From Macrotrachela quadricornifera (Eukaryota > Rotifera > Eurotatoria > Philodinida > Philodinidae), in NCBI GenBank assembly GCA_022393335.1, contig JAJEKB010021035.1:1118840-1182839 (forward strand): a stretch of 64,000 nucleotides of DNA. The letters run 5' to 3'. The position numbers and the translations under genes are program-made. Positions 34,760 through 45,883 of this stretch are shown piece after piece (position 1 is the stretch's first letter; each line of letters opens with the position of its first letter). The notes under the pieces are model-generated. The model was given only the letters and a program-made list of their open reading frames with translations. It did not search any database and had not been told where the DNA came from.

Positions 34760-36613
34760 ATTTTAGAAACGCAACTTTTGTTGATTTTTATAATAGTTTA
34801 TCATTTGTTATTAATGGTATTTTAATGAGATTAGACACTTAAAACTACAAAATCTCCACAAAAAAATTATTACAGTAAACATCATACTCAAAGTTCATAA
34901 TATCAAAACAAATGAATGTCATTACTTGAAAATAACATTGTAAATAAATCCAGGTTTTATTATAGACTACTAATAGAAAACAAATTATCATTTACCTTAT
35001 CTTTTAAGAAACAACCAATAATTAATCAGGATTATTGTATTAAACACATTAAATAGAACAAAAAAGTTAAGACAACAATCAATCAATTTAAAATGTGTTA
35101 TAAATTGAGCAGAATCATATCATTAGTCTATTGAATCCATACCTGTCTCTGCTTCTTTTAACTGTCATTTACGTAGTGTACTCAAAAAGTTTTGTCACTT
35201 TGCTATATCTTCTCAAAGACATGACATTCTATCCGTCTCTGTACACTATATATATTACAGACAGTTATTGCGATATTTCATGAAATATTTCAGTCTTTGG
35301 TGTTCGAGTTCTCAAGAATTTGTAAAAGTTTTCAAATAGAGAGCAGATCTTATGTGATAATATTAGTAGCTATCAGACTTAGACTTTCCATTATAATATT
35401 GGATCAAAATCATTATAAAATTTAGATTAACAAACGAAACTAGTCCTACTTACGGCGTTTATGGATAATCGTATCTAAGACAATAGTAAATGTGACTCTC
35501 TTTCTGGCATTCAGAACATTATTCATTCTATAAATGTTTCTATAAAAGCGAGCAATACTTTTTGTATTAGCAATAAATGTTTGGAATCATAAACAAAAAA
35601 ATTATCGAATAAAAAGACATAGTCAAGATCTGATCTTATCAGTTTCTAACATGGTTTTTTTTTTGAACTATGTGTAAAAGGAAGTTATTTTTTACTTCTT
35701 AAGGAAGAAAATTAAGTTATAACTAACCAAGCATACTGACCCAAGACTAAACTCTAGGATTCTTAAGTTTTGAAAATTTATTTCAGTCAGGTTAGATGAC
35801 CATGGATTGTAATAGTGTGAAAAAAAACATTGTTTCCTTCGAAAGAATGTCTCAAGAGTCAGTTAAAAAAATGAAACTTTCTATGGAATATCAGAACAAC
35901 TGCCTCGAACATGTAGCGTAGATAAATGGATAAAACATGGTATCCTTGAATAAATTCAAGAAGGGGATAGAAGTTTTTGACTACTCTATGTAATTTTGCT
36001 TTATTCGATCAGATAGTTACTACAGATAATCAAACAGATTACATGAGTACAACTCATTTAATCTATGAGAATGTTACCGACAACTATGCAAATTCACTTG
36101 TTCGATGAATGAATTCGAGTCAAGATACTGAATCGATAGAGAAAAGCCGAAAAAAGAAAAGAATTAACCAATTGACACAGAGAGGAATCACATAATATGT
36201 TTTGGATGTGTGTTCATCTCCATGGCCGGAAGAGATCTAGTGCTACTGGGCAGCAACTTCCACATAGCACATCGCTAGAACGATGACAGTGACTTTAAAC
36301 AATAAAAGCTTTATATTCAAGAATGTAAAAATTATAGATTTAATAAAAAAAAGATGATCAAACGAGAGCTCAACTTTGTTTTAAACGAATGAAAAAGCGA
36401 AAACGCAGAGATATAACTAAGTGGGTACTTACCTAGACCACAAAAATAACAGACTGAAAAGAATCTTAATTTGAACAGCTTGGTCCAAAGCCTATAACAG
36501 AAAAAAAACAAAATATTAAATATTTTAAGAATATGCAAAAAAGCTTTCTTTTTTACCACGTATATATAATGAATGTCTATTGATATTAATCAATAATGTG
36601 AACAAAATCTGCA
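34760..36613. other. Intergenic, AT-rich
   Basis: No supported gene. GTACTCAAAAAGT near 35178 repeats a word of the hairpin at 19550, without the second arm. Confidence 0.35.
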
Positions 36614-37018
36614 ATGAAATTACAAAATAGATCCGCAAGATTGATTGTAAAACTACAAAATCTATATAGAAACTATTATAATAAATGTTTCCATAAGTTC
36701 TTCAACATACAAAAACTTGCAATAATAGAACAAATATTCAACTTATACAAAACGAAAATCAGTCGATTAAAAGATGATATTATTGAAATAACTCCTATCA
36801 TCAATGATTCAAAAGTTCAATTAACAACTTATTGGACACAAGATCTCCTTTATAAAAGCATTCAAAGAGTGCGTGAACTAACTAGACTAGACATACCAGA
36901 AACATTACAAACAAAAAATGATCCTATTGATCGATCAGAAAAATATATATCAGAATATATCCAACATCATACCAGATATGTCAAAAAAAATGAAACAAAG
37001 CAAAAGTCAATTAGCTAA
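36614..37018 (+). CDS. Small basic protein of unknown function
   Basis: 134 residues from ATG 36614: very Lys/Asn/Ile-rich, mostly helical (LIVKLQNLYRNYYNKCF; EQIFNLYKTKISRLKDDI), no membrane segment, with a basic C-terminus. It may be a fragment of a repeat-encoded protein, as it lies 140 bp from a mariner element. No family recognised. Confidence 0.3.
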   Translation: MKLQNRSARLIVKLQNLYRNYYNKCFHKFFNIQKLAIIEQIFNLYKTKISRLKDDIIEITPIINDSKVQLTTYWTQDLLYKSIQRVRELTRLDIPETLQTKNDPIDRSEKYISEYIQHHTRYVKKNETKQKSIS

Positions 37019-37159
37019 AGCACAAATGGAAGATTTACAAAGTTTATAAAATTTTTTTAGATAAAAATAGACAATCCTTTTCTTTATCTCTATTTCTTTT
37101 CAGTTGAATACATTAAAAATAATCACGCTTCATTTTATTTTTTCTATTGTAGATGTACA

Positions 37160-39078
37160 TAAAGGGCGTTAGCTAAGTTCTGATTCCCTTATTAATTTTT
37201 CTTTTTTAACATCATTGTTTGATTTGAAACGCTGATATTTACAGTACATATCCATGATATGAACACCTATTATGTACCAAAATTTGGGCTTTATACTCTT
37301 TATTAATGTCAGGATTAAAGTATCAGAAAAGACAAAACGAAAAGTTTTTCATTCATATCGAGCAGTTTTGAGAACTTGATTACAATAAATAACTGAACTG
37401 GTCTCGGTTGAAAACAAATTAAAAAATCAAAAAGTTTGTTTGAATTAAAAATAGATAACATCAATTAATCATCAAATATTTGTTCTCCATTTTTATCGAT
37501 CACTAATTTCAACTGTTTCGGTATTTTTTACATTATTTGTCGGCATTTCTGTGAAGTAAATGTTTTCCAATAGACTGCTACCCGCTCTTCCAAATCTACT
37601 TCACCATTAAATTCTTGCCCTCGTATCTTTTCTTTAATTGCACCCCAGACTTTCTCAATCGGTCAAATATCGGCAAATTTAGCATCACCTGCTTTCGGAT
37701 CGATCCGTTCATTAAACAGATCAGCAACGGTATTTTTGACAAGTGTCGTCCGATGTTTGTTATCCTGATCATCTTAAAATATAAGTGTTCCACGAGAGTT
37801 TTCAAATACTTCATGTATTGTTCGTGCGGCTTCTTCTATTAAAAATTTGAAACATAAATCATCAGTTAAGTACATTTTTTTAACATGGTATTGTTTCTCG
37901 TGTAACCATTTTATCAAATTAATCGGTGCATCGACAGGAATAAGACCATTGGATGATATTGCGCCTCAGAAAATTATTCCTTTTTTAAATTTATCTGTTG
38001 GTGCATTGATTAAAGATGATGGTATAGCTTCATTTTCTTCCACCCATATACCATCATTTCTTTTATTTTGAAATGGTTGTAAAGTAAATACACCACTAAA
38101 ATCTGTATTAACTACCCTATCCCATTTCCAGTTCTTTGCATTTCTACTAACACCAAATTTCGATCTCAATCTTTTAGCACAATCAACTCTTTCGACTTTA
38201 TTTTAATATGATAGTTTTTGAGATTTTCTTGTTTTAAACCATTTTAATTTTAACTTTCGAGCAGCTTTATAAACTGTATATGTTGAACATCTTGTTCCAT
38301 TTTTATTCAAATTCGCTGTGACATTTCTAATAGAAGCTCCTCTTTTTAATCTCATTGATGTTTTCAGTTGCTGTTGAAAGATTGGTGTTGATATTATGAT
38401 CGGACATGCTGGTCTTTGCCTATCATCGATGGCGTTTCTTGTCAACGTTCTTTTAACTTTTGTAAATAATTGACGACTTTTTAATAAAGGAGGATTTTCG
38501 ATTTGTCGAAGAAAAGTTGAAATTTGAGATGCTGACCATGATGGTTTTAAAGCTTTTAAGCCCAGAATAAGAGATCGAAATATTAATATTTGACTTTTAC
38601 TAAAAACCGTGGATACTATTCAGAAAAACATTAATTGTATAAAAAACGAACTTGATTATTGGTAAAATTATCTTGTGTCTGCTTCTAACATACTAGTACA
38701 AATTGTTGTTTCTGCACGTGATGTTCAAAAGGATAAAAGAATACAAATACATATTTTTTCGGTTCAAAAAAACATCAACAAACGCCAGAACGCAAAAAAG
38801 ACGAGTTAGCAAATCATTATTAATTTCACAATGAATGATTTTCGTAATAAATACAAGTTTTCTGAACCAAAATGATCACAATTAAAATGCAAAAATTTGC
38901 TTTATTTTTTCCTGACATTTGGAATGCAATATTGATAAAGAGTATAAAGGCCAAATTTTGGTACATAATAGGTGTTCATATCATGGATATGTACTGTAAA
39001 TATTAGCATTTCAAATCAAACAATGACGTTAAAAAAGAAAAATTAATAAGGGAATCAGAATTTAGCTAACACCCTTTA
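37160..39078 (-). mobile_element. Tc1/mariner-type transposon, 1.9 kb, with long terminal inverted repeats
   Basis: The ends AAAGGGCGTTAGCTAAGTTC (left) and AAAGGGTGTTAGCTAAATTC (right, reverse) continue as inverted repeats for about 145 bp (shared: CTGATTCCCTTATTAATTTT, ACAGTACATATCCATGATAT, TTTATACTCTTTAT). Each end abuts TA, the usual target duplication. The interior carries a minus-strand transposase gene with premature stops. Confidence 0.9.
37465..38600 (-). pseudogene. Tc1/mariner transposase, one frame broken by stop codons
   Basis: About 375 codons in a single minus-strand frame. The N-terminal half holds a helix-turn-helix pair (SASQISTFLRQIENPP; GASIRNVTANLNKNG) and KWFKTRKSQK. 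The catalytic half shows WDRVVNTDF (first Asp), DDQDNKHRT (second Asp) and PIEKVWGAIK (final acidic residue and the Tc1-like PIE.vW block). The frame is interrupted by stops at 38203, 37966, 37774, 37663 and 37528 but shows no frameshift. Two stops are TGA where the family has Trp (before GAISSNG and before PIEKVW); one TAA stands where the family usually has Gln (before DDQDN). The transposase cannot be made, so the element is immobile alone. Confidence 0.8.
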
Positions 39079-39338
39079 TCAATTTCCTTTTTTTTCTTAA
39101 TTTTAATAGCTTTTGTTTTGCATCGATAAACAACGTTAATGAAATATCATATCTAGTTTTATATAATGACAAGACAATATAATTATATATTTGAAAAATG
39201 TATGATAAAACAAAAAATTAAATTCGAGATTAAAAATATAACAAATATTTGACTTTTGAAAACATTTTTTATAAAAAATAGACAGTTAACACAGTTGTTT
39301 GATTAAAGATACGGATACTATGATGTTAAATAGTACAA
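39079..39338. other. Short AT-rich gap downstream of the NRPS-like gene
   Basis: About 260 bp with no feature beyond A/T runs. Confidence 0.4.
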
Positions 39339-39779
39339 CTAGCTGTGCGGTAAGCTAGAAAATAGTTGTATTTGTTGATTTTCAGACGGTACTTTCTTAG
39401 CTGGACATCCAGACCATTGACTATTCGGCTGAAGATGATCATTTTTCATAATTAATGTACACGGATAAACAACGTTGTTGCCTTCCAATTTACATCCTGG
39501 AAAAATCATTGAATATGGCAGTAAACATACATATGATCCGATTCTAATTGGGTTAAATCTAAGCAAGCGTTGTTCCATGGTATGACACTAGAATACAATG
39601 AACTAGATATTGCATAACTAAAACTCGGCAAATCTTACTTGAACAATAGCATGTGAACTGATTCTAATATGATTGTCCATTGATACTAAATGATAATCAT
39701 CTATATTACTCAGTTCAGATATGATTACATCTCGCCCATTTATTTTTACACCAAGACCTCGTAATACGAATAGTAGCCA
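39339..39779 (-). CDS. 3' end of the split NRPS-like gene (hexapeptide tail)
   Basis: Two exons: 39779-39639 and 39587-39339, joined by a 51-bp GTAAGA...TTCTAG intron in phase 0. The sequence WLLFVLRGLGVKINGRDVII, then ISELSNIDDYHLVSMDNHIRISSHAIVQ, then NPIRIGSYVCLLPYSMIFPG is the end of the left-handed beta-helix (hexapeptide) part of the NRPS terminal domain; it ends QIQLFSSLPHS. The first codons follow directly from the break in the gene copy at 51102: removing the 11.3-kb element and one 2-bp duplication joins ...FLGGTQ to WLLFVL in frame. So this is not a separate gene but the displaced tail. Confidence 0.85.
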
Positions 39780-40210
39780 CCCATGTAAATAGGAAACGCA
39801 ACATTGATGCGTTGAAACGCGTTTCATAATAAAATGCGTCCAGATGCGATTAAAAAGGATTCCTTGACGCGTCCAAACTCGTTTTCAATATGAAATACGT
39901 TGGGACGCAGTTATAGAAAATTTTGAAACGCTTTTGAACGCAGTTTTTTAATAGAACGCGTTTAAATGCACTTTGAGAAAAAATATTAACCGCGTCTCAA
40001 CGCATTTTACATTGATGTCGCGTTCAAATGCATTTTGAAAAAATATAAAGCGCGTCTTAACGCATTTCATATTGATATTGCTTCTAAACGCATTTTGAAA
40101 AATTTTAAACCGCGTTTTAACGCACTTTGAAAAAAATATAAACCAGGTCTCAACGCATTTCATATTGAAATTGCGTTCATACGCGATTAGTAAAAATTCG
40201 ACTGCATGCG
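39780..40210. repeat. Subterminal repeat array, left end
   Basis: A unit of about 60 bp, three to four copies: CGCATTTTGAAAAAATATAAA, GCGTCTTAACGC, ATTTCATATTGATATT. Variants of the near-palindrome GCGTYTNAACGC recur about ten times. The same core is present in the right-end array. Confidence 0.85.
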
Positions 40211-40542
40211 TTCAAATGCGGTGCAATACGAAACACGTTTCCGAAAAAATATGATATACAGCTGAACATATTTTTGTTAAAAGCCACGTTGACATGCAAT
40301 TAATAGCATCAGATTTCTTTAGGATATGTAACACGAGTGAACTAGACCAAATTCACTTGACAAAGAAAATTTATTTCTTAGTCTCCGTACGCTATGGGTG
40401 CCTCCGTGGTTTTAGATTTATCTAAATATAGGAGAAGAATATATAATAAATATTGACATGAATAAAAGCCATAGCGTACACAAATTCAGAAATTGGTATC
40501 ATCAGTTATAAAAATAGATTTTTATCAATTCTATTTTCTAAT

Positions 40543-40639
40543 AAGTGCCCGAAAACTAACTGAACTTTAGCAGCGATAATAAACAAATTATTTTTGTCCA
40601 ATAAATTCTGTTAAGAAATTTTTCTCATTTCGGGCACTT
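40543..40639. repeat. Small hairpin with perfect 12-bp arms
   Basis: AAGTGCCCGAAA at 40543-40554 and TTTCGGGCACTT at 40628-40639. A second perfect pair, GTACGCTATGG/CCATAGCGTAC, lies just left (about 40387 and 40472). Both are in the transposon downstream of its transposase gene. Confidence 0.75.
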
Positions 40640-40732
40640 GCCTGCAAAGATCTCATAGAAAACTATTTTATTTTGGTCGTCTTTATCATATTTCAAACTT
40701 TTCTTAAACAAGCTGTATTATTTTGATATATA

Positions 40733-41106
40733 GGATTGAGCAATCTGGTTGGATGTCTCAATGCTTTTTTGAACATTCAGCCGCTATAATATATCAGCTA
40801 ATATGATTTTTTTTACCAGTTATGGCATTCGTATAATGCTGATGATCTGCCAGGGATAAGAAGTTTATATCTTGTTTGAAACCAAAATAATCATCTGTCT
40901 CCCAAACTTTTTTGAGATTTGCAAGCAGATTTTGTGAAAACATTTGATTATTTAAGTTTCAAACAGGATATAACCACCTTGTCCTTGACAGATCATCCGC
41001 ATTATATGAGTACCATAACCGATAAAAAAAATCATATTTATCAGATATATTATAGAAGCTGAATAATCGAAAAAGCATTGGGATACCCTGCCAGACTACT
41101 CAAACC
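40733..41106. mobile_element. MITE-like inverted-repeat element
   Basis: The left arm begins GGATTGAGCAATCTGGTTGG, the right arm in reverse GGGTTTGAGTAGTCTGGCAGG. Arms match over about 170 bp, including TCAATGCTTTTT, ATATGATTTTTTTTA, GATGATCTG and AGTTTATATC/GGTTATATCC TGTTTGAAAC. It is flanked by TATATA/ATATAT. It sits just past the last visible transposase exon. Confidence 0.75.
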
Positions 41107-41789
41107 CATATATATATTATCATTAGAGAATATTCATTATTAGAACAAACTATACATACCTAAATAGCTTTCGAAATTGAAGGTGGAATAGTTATAAACG
41201 CCACCAAAATTTAGAATAGATTCAGATAAATGCATGATGGTATGAACCGATATAACATTTTGACGATCGCCATATAATAAAGGAAACTCATAAATGAATT
41301 CATTTGTCAAACATTTGATGTTTAAGATTTGTTCAGAAGAAATGGTTTTTGATTCGCAGAGATGGGCTAATGCTACGAGTAAAAGGAAATGTTGACAATA
41401 CTTTTGTGGTAAATATATACAAAAGGATGCAAATCCGAAAAGCAAAGCACATCTTAATTCATTAGCTTTAAATTCAGTATTAGGCATGCACCGAGCCCGG
41501 GAATAAACCGGGAATCCCGGGCTCGGTGTTCCCGGGCTCGGTCATTCCCGGGCTCGGTTGTTCCCGGGCTCGGTCATTCCCGGGCTCGGTCGTTCCCGGG
41601 CTCGGTCATTCCCGGGCTCGGTCGTTCCCGGGTTCGGTCATTCCCGGGCTCGGTCATTCCCGGTACCGGGATTCCCGGGAATTGAAGTACTTATATAAAG
41701 GTACCCCAGAGTCCTCAACTACTATACTATGGGGGTACCCTAAGGTCCTCATCTGCTATACTATACGGGTACTCTTAGGTCGTCATCTG

Positions 41790-42189
41790 NNNNNNNNNNN
41801 NNNNNNNNNNNNNNNNNNNNNNNNNNNNNNNNNNNNNNNNNNNNNNNNNNNNNNNNNNNNNNNNNNNNNNNNNNNNNNNNNNNNNNNNNNNNNNNNNNNN
41901 NNNNNNNNNNNNNNNNNNNNNNNNNNNNNNNNNNNNNNNNNNNNNNNNNNNNNNNNNNNNNNNNNNNNNNNNNNNNNNNNNNNNNNNNNNNNNNNNNNNN
42001 NNNNNNNNNNNNNNNNNNNNNNNNNNNNNNNNNNNNNNNNNNNNNNNNNNNNNNNNNNNNNNNNNNNNNNNNNNNNNNNNNNNNNNNNNNNNNNNNNNNN
42101 NNNNNNNNNNNNNNNNNNNNNNNNNNNNNNNNNNNNNNNNNNNNNNNNNNNNNNNNNNNNNNNNNNNNNNNNNNNNNNNNNNNNNNNNN
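41790..42189. other. Assembly gap, 400 N
   Basis: Exactly 400 N, the same length as the second gap in the window, so it is a placeholder of unknown true size. It falls at the centre of the palindromic hAT element, where assembly would fail. Confidence 0.99.
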
Positions 42190-42349
42190 ATAGAATCCCC
42201 GACAGTTGTCCATGAAATAAGGGAGCTACATTTTGCGGCCATCTGATTGGGCCATTTCTCGACTAATAGAAAAGCGGATGCCGCGACCAGCACTTAACGA
42301 TAGATACTTAGTTACTAGTGGAATAAATATATGGCGCGATCCCTAGCTT

Positions 42350-42735
42350 TAGGACGCAAGGGTACTCCTACAGTATGACACTTGAGAACCCAAGGGTACC
42401 CCTAAAGCATATTAGATAAGAACCTAAGGGTACCCGTAAAGTATAGCAGATGAGGGCCCATGGATACCCCTATAGTATAGCAGATGAGGAGGCAAGCGTA
42501 CCCTTATAGCATAGTATTTGAGGACCCAAGAGTACCCCCATAGTACAGCAGATGAGGATCCAAAAGTACCTCTGTAGTATAGCAGATGAGGACCCAAGAG
42601 TTCCTCCGTAGTATAGCAGATGAGGACCCAAGAGTACCCCTATATAATAGCAGATTACGACCTAAGAGTACCCGTATAGTATAGCAGATGAGGACCTAAG
42701 GGTACCCCCATAGTATAGTAGTAGAAGACACTGGA
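42350..42735. repeat. Tandem repeat of about 37 bp within the hAT element
   Basis: About nine to ten units of the form TAGTATAGCAGATGAGGACC followed by (C/T)AAG(A/G)GTACCCCTA. Copies differ by a few bases. GGTACC occurs in many units. Confidence 0.9.
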
Positions 42736-45700
42736 GTATCTTTATATAAGTACTTCAATTCCCGGGAATCCCGGTACCGGGAACGACCGAGCCCGGGAAT
42801 GACCGAGCCCGGGAACGACCGAGCCCGGGAACGACCGAGCCCGGGAATGGCCGAGCCCGGGAATGACCGAGCCCGGGAACGGCCGAGCCCGGGAAGCTCG
42901 GGCTCGGTGCATGCCTATTCAGTATATTTTAATATCGTTCGTGGTGTTCGACAAATTGTTGACGGAAATATATGAGTAGATAAAGACACATCTATTAAAT
43001 TAATTTTTGATGTCAAAGACCATGGTTGATCACGATGTACCTTGTCAAACCAAAGTTCAAGTAATCTCATCTAAATATGAAACGTACAGTGTATCTTTTA
43101 TTTTCAAAGAAAACTAATTATCAGAGAAAATTCATTATATGTATCCTTAAACTGAATGCTATTGTAAAGATTAATTATCTTTGATCATATAGCATAACTG
43201 TATCCAAACCTTTAGATCTTCTAGCCCTACAACTAAGCGATTATTCTTCTAAATATATTTTATAATTTCTTATAAATTATAGACTTTCATTAATGCCTTA
43301 TTTTCTTCTTGTAGAGTAAAAGTATTTATTAAAAAACGCAAAATAAGTAATATCTTTATACAATAGCACAATTTAGGTGACACATAGTTATAATATTCTC
43401 TAAATATAACAGCTGCACTTTATAAATCGATAGTTTTGAATAACAAGTACAACTCTTAACTTTAACGATCTGTTTTAATATATTAGCACAGTTGGTTAAA
43501 TAATTCCATTCCAACAAACTTAATTACATTAAAAAGTAAGAAGAATATCTCTATGATTAAATTATTTTAAAAAATTAACCTACTCTATTACAAACCGAAT
43601 GCTCTGAAATATACTTACAAAAGTACCGCGATAAAGATTGTGTAGCGTATCAAATGCAAATGACTGACCAACATCAAAGTATCGTAAACTCCGAAGATGA
43701 CATTCACCACGATGACCATGCATGAAATATCTTAGAGCTTCTTTTCTTCTTGGCCGAAATCGTTCAGGTATGGCAATTTTAATATCGTATGTAAAGTTAG
43801 TCCGGTATTTTGGCGGTTTATCATTTCTTCGTATTGGAAAAACACGAATTTTTGTCAAGGAGTCATTTTTGGTGGGCACTGTAATGCCTATGAAAACAGA
43901 AAATAGAAAAAAATCATATTATTCCAAACATATAATAATAAAAAACCAAATATCCGATTTTGTAGACTAATATTATAAGATATAACTTTATTCAACAAAA
44001 AAAAATTATAGTATTTTTCTATTGTATTTTTAATGACCGTTTTGTAAAATTTGTGTTCAAATCTTTTGTATTTATAGATAGCATTTTATTATCAAAAACT
44101 ACTTGTGTTCCTCCTTACTTTTCTTGTTACGTAGTTATGGCTTACAGTATTTTATATTGGCATTCTGCTTCTTCTTTTACTATTGCATCATCAAAATTAA
44201 TCAAAAAATTAATCATACCCTGAAGAAGACATTTCCCACAACCATAAGCACCATTTGAATCACCGATGTTTTGCACTAATGCTTGTGCTGGTTTGTCCAT
44301 ACAAGCTGCTATAAGAAAAACTTTAATAAATTTAATATTTCCATTATAATCTTCAAAACAATGTTCTTTTTCTAAAGTTATTAATTCATTAACAATTGAT
44401 TGCAAGTATACGCTCATTTCATTCCGAGTTGGCTTTGATTTGCCTGATGCAATACCACCGACCAATACATTTTGTACTTGAAATCTTTGTGATTTTTTCA
44501 GTTCATTTATAATAAAACTTATCACCCATAATGAAGATCTAGAACTTTTGGCAATCGATATTCCGTCAACATTCATTGTTAATGTTATAAAATTTGTTTC
44601 TTCATTTTTAATAACCTTCTTATAGAAATCACCTTGAGTAATATCAGATGAATTAATTAATGTTGAACAGTGTTGTTGTTTTAGATGAAGTGATGGAAAA
44701 CGTAATAATACATCTTTTATTTGATTTTTTAAAGACATACGAAGAAATACAGGTGGACATTTAGTAAAACATTTATTTTCTTCACAACTTATGTTTGAAT
44801 AATTGGTTTCTTTCGAAGATAATTGGTCACATTTTGAACAATAATAAGATGGTGATGTAAAATGAACTGTTGAACCGGATAAAAGAATATGCTTCACGTG
44901 AGCTGAACCTTTTGGTACGTTTGAAACTTTTAAAAGGCGCATTAATTGACATATATGGTCTAAACAACGGTTTGATAAATTATGTCGATTTTTTAATATA
45001 ATTAAAGCAGCGGCAATTTCATAAGTTGATGGTTCAGCAGATCTTAATAAAAAATTAATTAAGTCAAAAACAGCAGCTATAAATTGGAATCTTTATACGA
45101 TTTAAATCAATTATTATTACAATTATAGATGTCTACTCATACAAACAAATAATGCACATTGGTTCTATATATATAAAGTATTATTATTAAAAGATATGCA
45201 TTATGCTTGTCAAATATATTGAGAAATACTTTACTCATGTTGATATTTCTCATAGTTTCTTGTGCTTGCAGTTTTTCTTCTTAAAATCTCGAGTAATTTT
45301 TTATTTTGGTACTTTTAAAACTTATAAATTAAAAAATAATTATTTACAAATTAAAAACGTCGATATCTTCAAGTGCTTCTTTATTTTCTATAATTAAATC
45401 CGGTTGTATTGCTTCGAGTACATACAGTTGAACATCTTCAGTTGGTTTCATGGCATCACTAATATAAGTTGAAAAAGAATTTGATTGTCTATCCAAATTA
45501 TTTGTATTTTTTTCGTTATCTTCATGTAGCGATCCATGTAAAACGGAGGCGTCGTGTGGTGAAGAAAGACTTGAACTAATTATTGTCAAATGTATAGATT
45601 TAAAAAAATTGATTATGCACAAATATTAACATACTTATTATCAATAAAGTTTGGTAGCACAGGATTATTCAATACATTTTCACCTAAGAAATCTTTTGCA

Positions 45701-45883
45701 CGTCGTCGACGACGCCATTTGGTGGTCCTTGAAATCATATCTAGAATAAGATAAAAATCAAGTTGCTTTCTTTTTTTTCTAATGTAATGTCTATTTTTTA
45801 AAACACAATCCTAATAAAAAAAACGTTGAAAATTTATTTCTCTTATTAAAAATGTTCATCAGAATCTGATTTTGAAAAATCAT

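Larger units (their letters stand above)
41481..42917. mobile_element. hAT-type non-autonomous element inside the transposase exon
   Basis: Terminal inverted repeat TAGGCATGCACCGAGCCCG at both ends and an exact 8-bp duplication TTCAGTAT (41473-41480 and 42918-42925), the hAT hallmark. Next to each end is an array of TTCCCGGGCTCGGTC(A/G) units, about 16 bp, in opposite orientation. Inside the right half is a second array of about 37-bp units (GCAGATGAGGACC-AAG-GTACCCC), 42350-42735, with an inverted counterpart at 41700-41789 left of the gap. No ORF. The element is a giant imperfect palindrome, interrupted by 400 N. Confidence 0.92.
41160..45738 (-). pseudogene. Tnp2 (CACTA-type) transposase gene, split by a hAT insertion
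   Basis: Exons on the minus strand: 45738-45635, 45575-about 45350, 45076-44219, 43887-43619, and 43070-41160, the last interrupted by the element at 41481-42917. Start ATG 45738; early residues are very basic (TKWRRRRAKDFLG). Tnp2 features in order: helical N-region with RLLKVSNVPKGSAHVKHILL; a YYCSKCDQL Cys pair; NVDGISIAKSSRSSLWVIS (first catalytic Asp block); IAACMDKPAQALVQNIG and GAYGCGKCLLQG (the 'CDaPAra...g..GC..C..kG' block); KIRVFP...RTNFTYDI; LHNLYRGTF, then LLELWFDKVHRD; PRTILKYTEFKANELR; and a C-terminal block resembling DUF4218 (ERYG-like LLYGDRQNVISVHTIMHL, then STFNFESYLG). The 44219/43887 and 43619/43070 joins keep frame; the 45350/45076 join is unresolved. The far C-terminus is not seen. 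Confidence 0.75.

Noticed and set aside
39339..39827. An independent small hexapeptide acetyltransferase gene
   Set aside because: The 5' side begins exactly at a transposon end, and its residues continue the NRPS-like terminal domain.
44142..44218. Continuation of the transposase exon to a stop after QYKIL
   Set aside because: A donor at 44218 (GTATGA) gives a phase-1 join that restores the family sequence (CLLQG-ITVP); the extension is intron.
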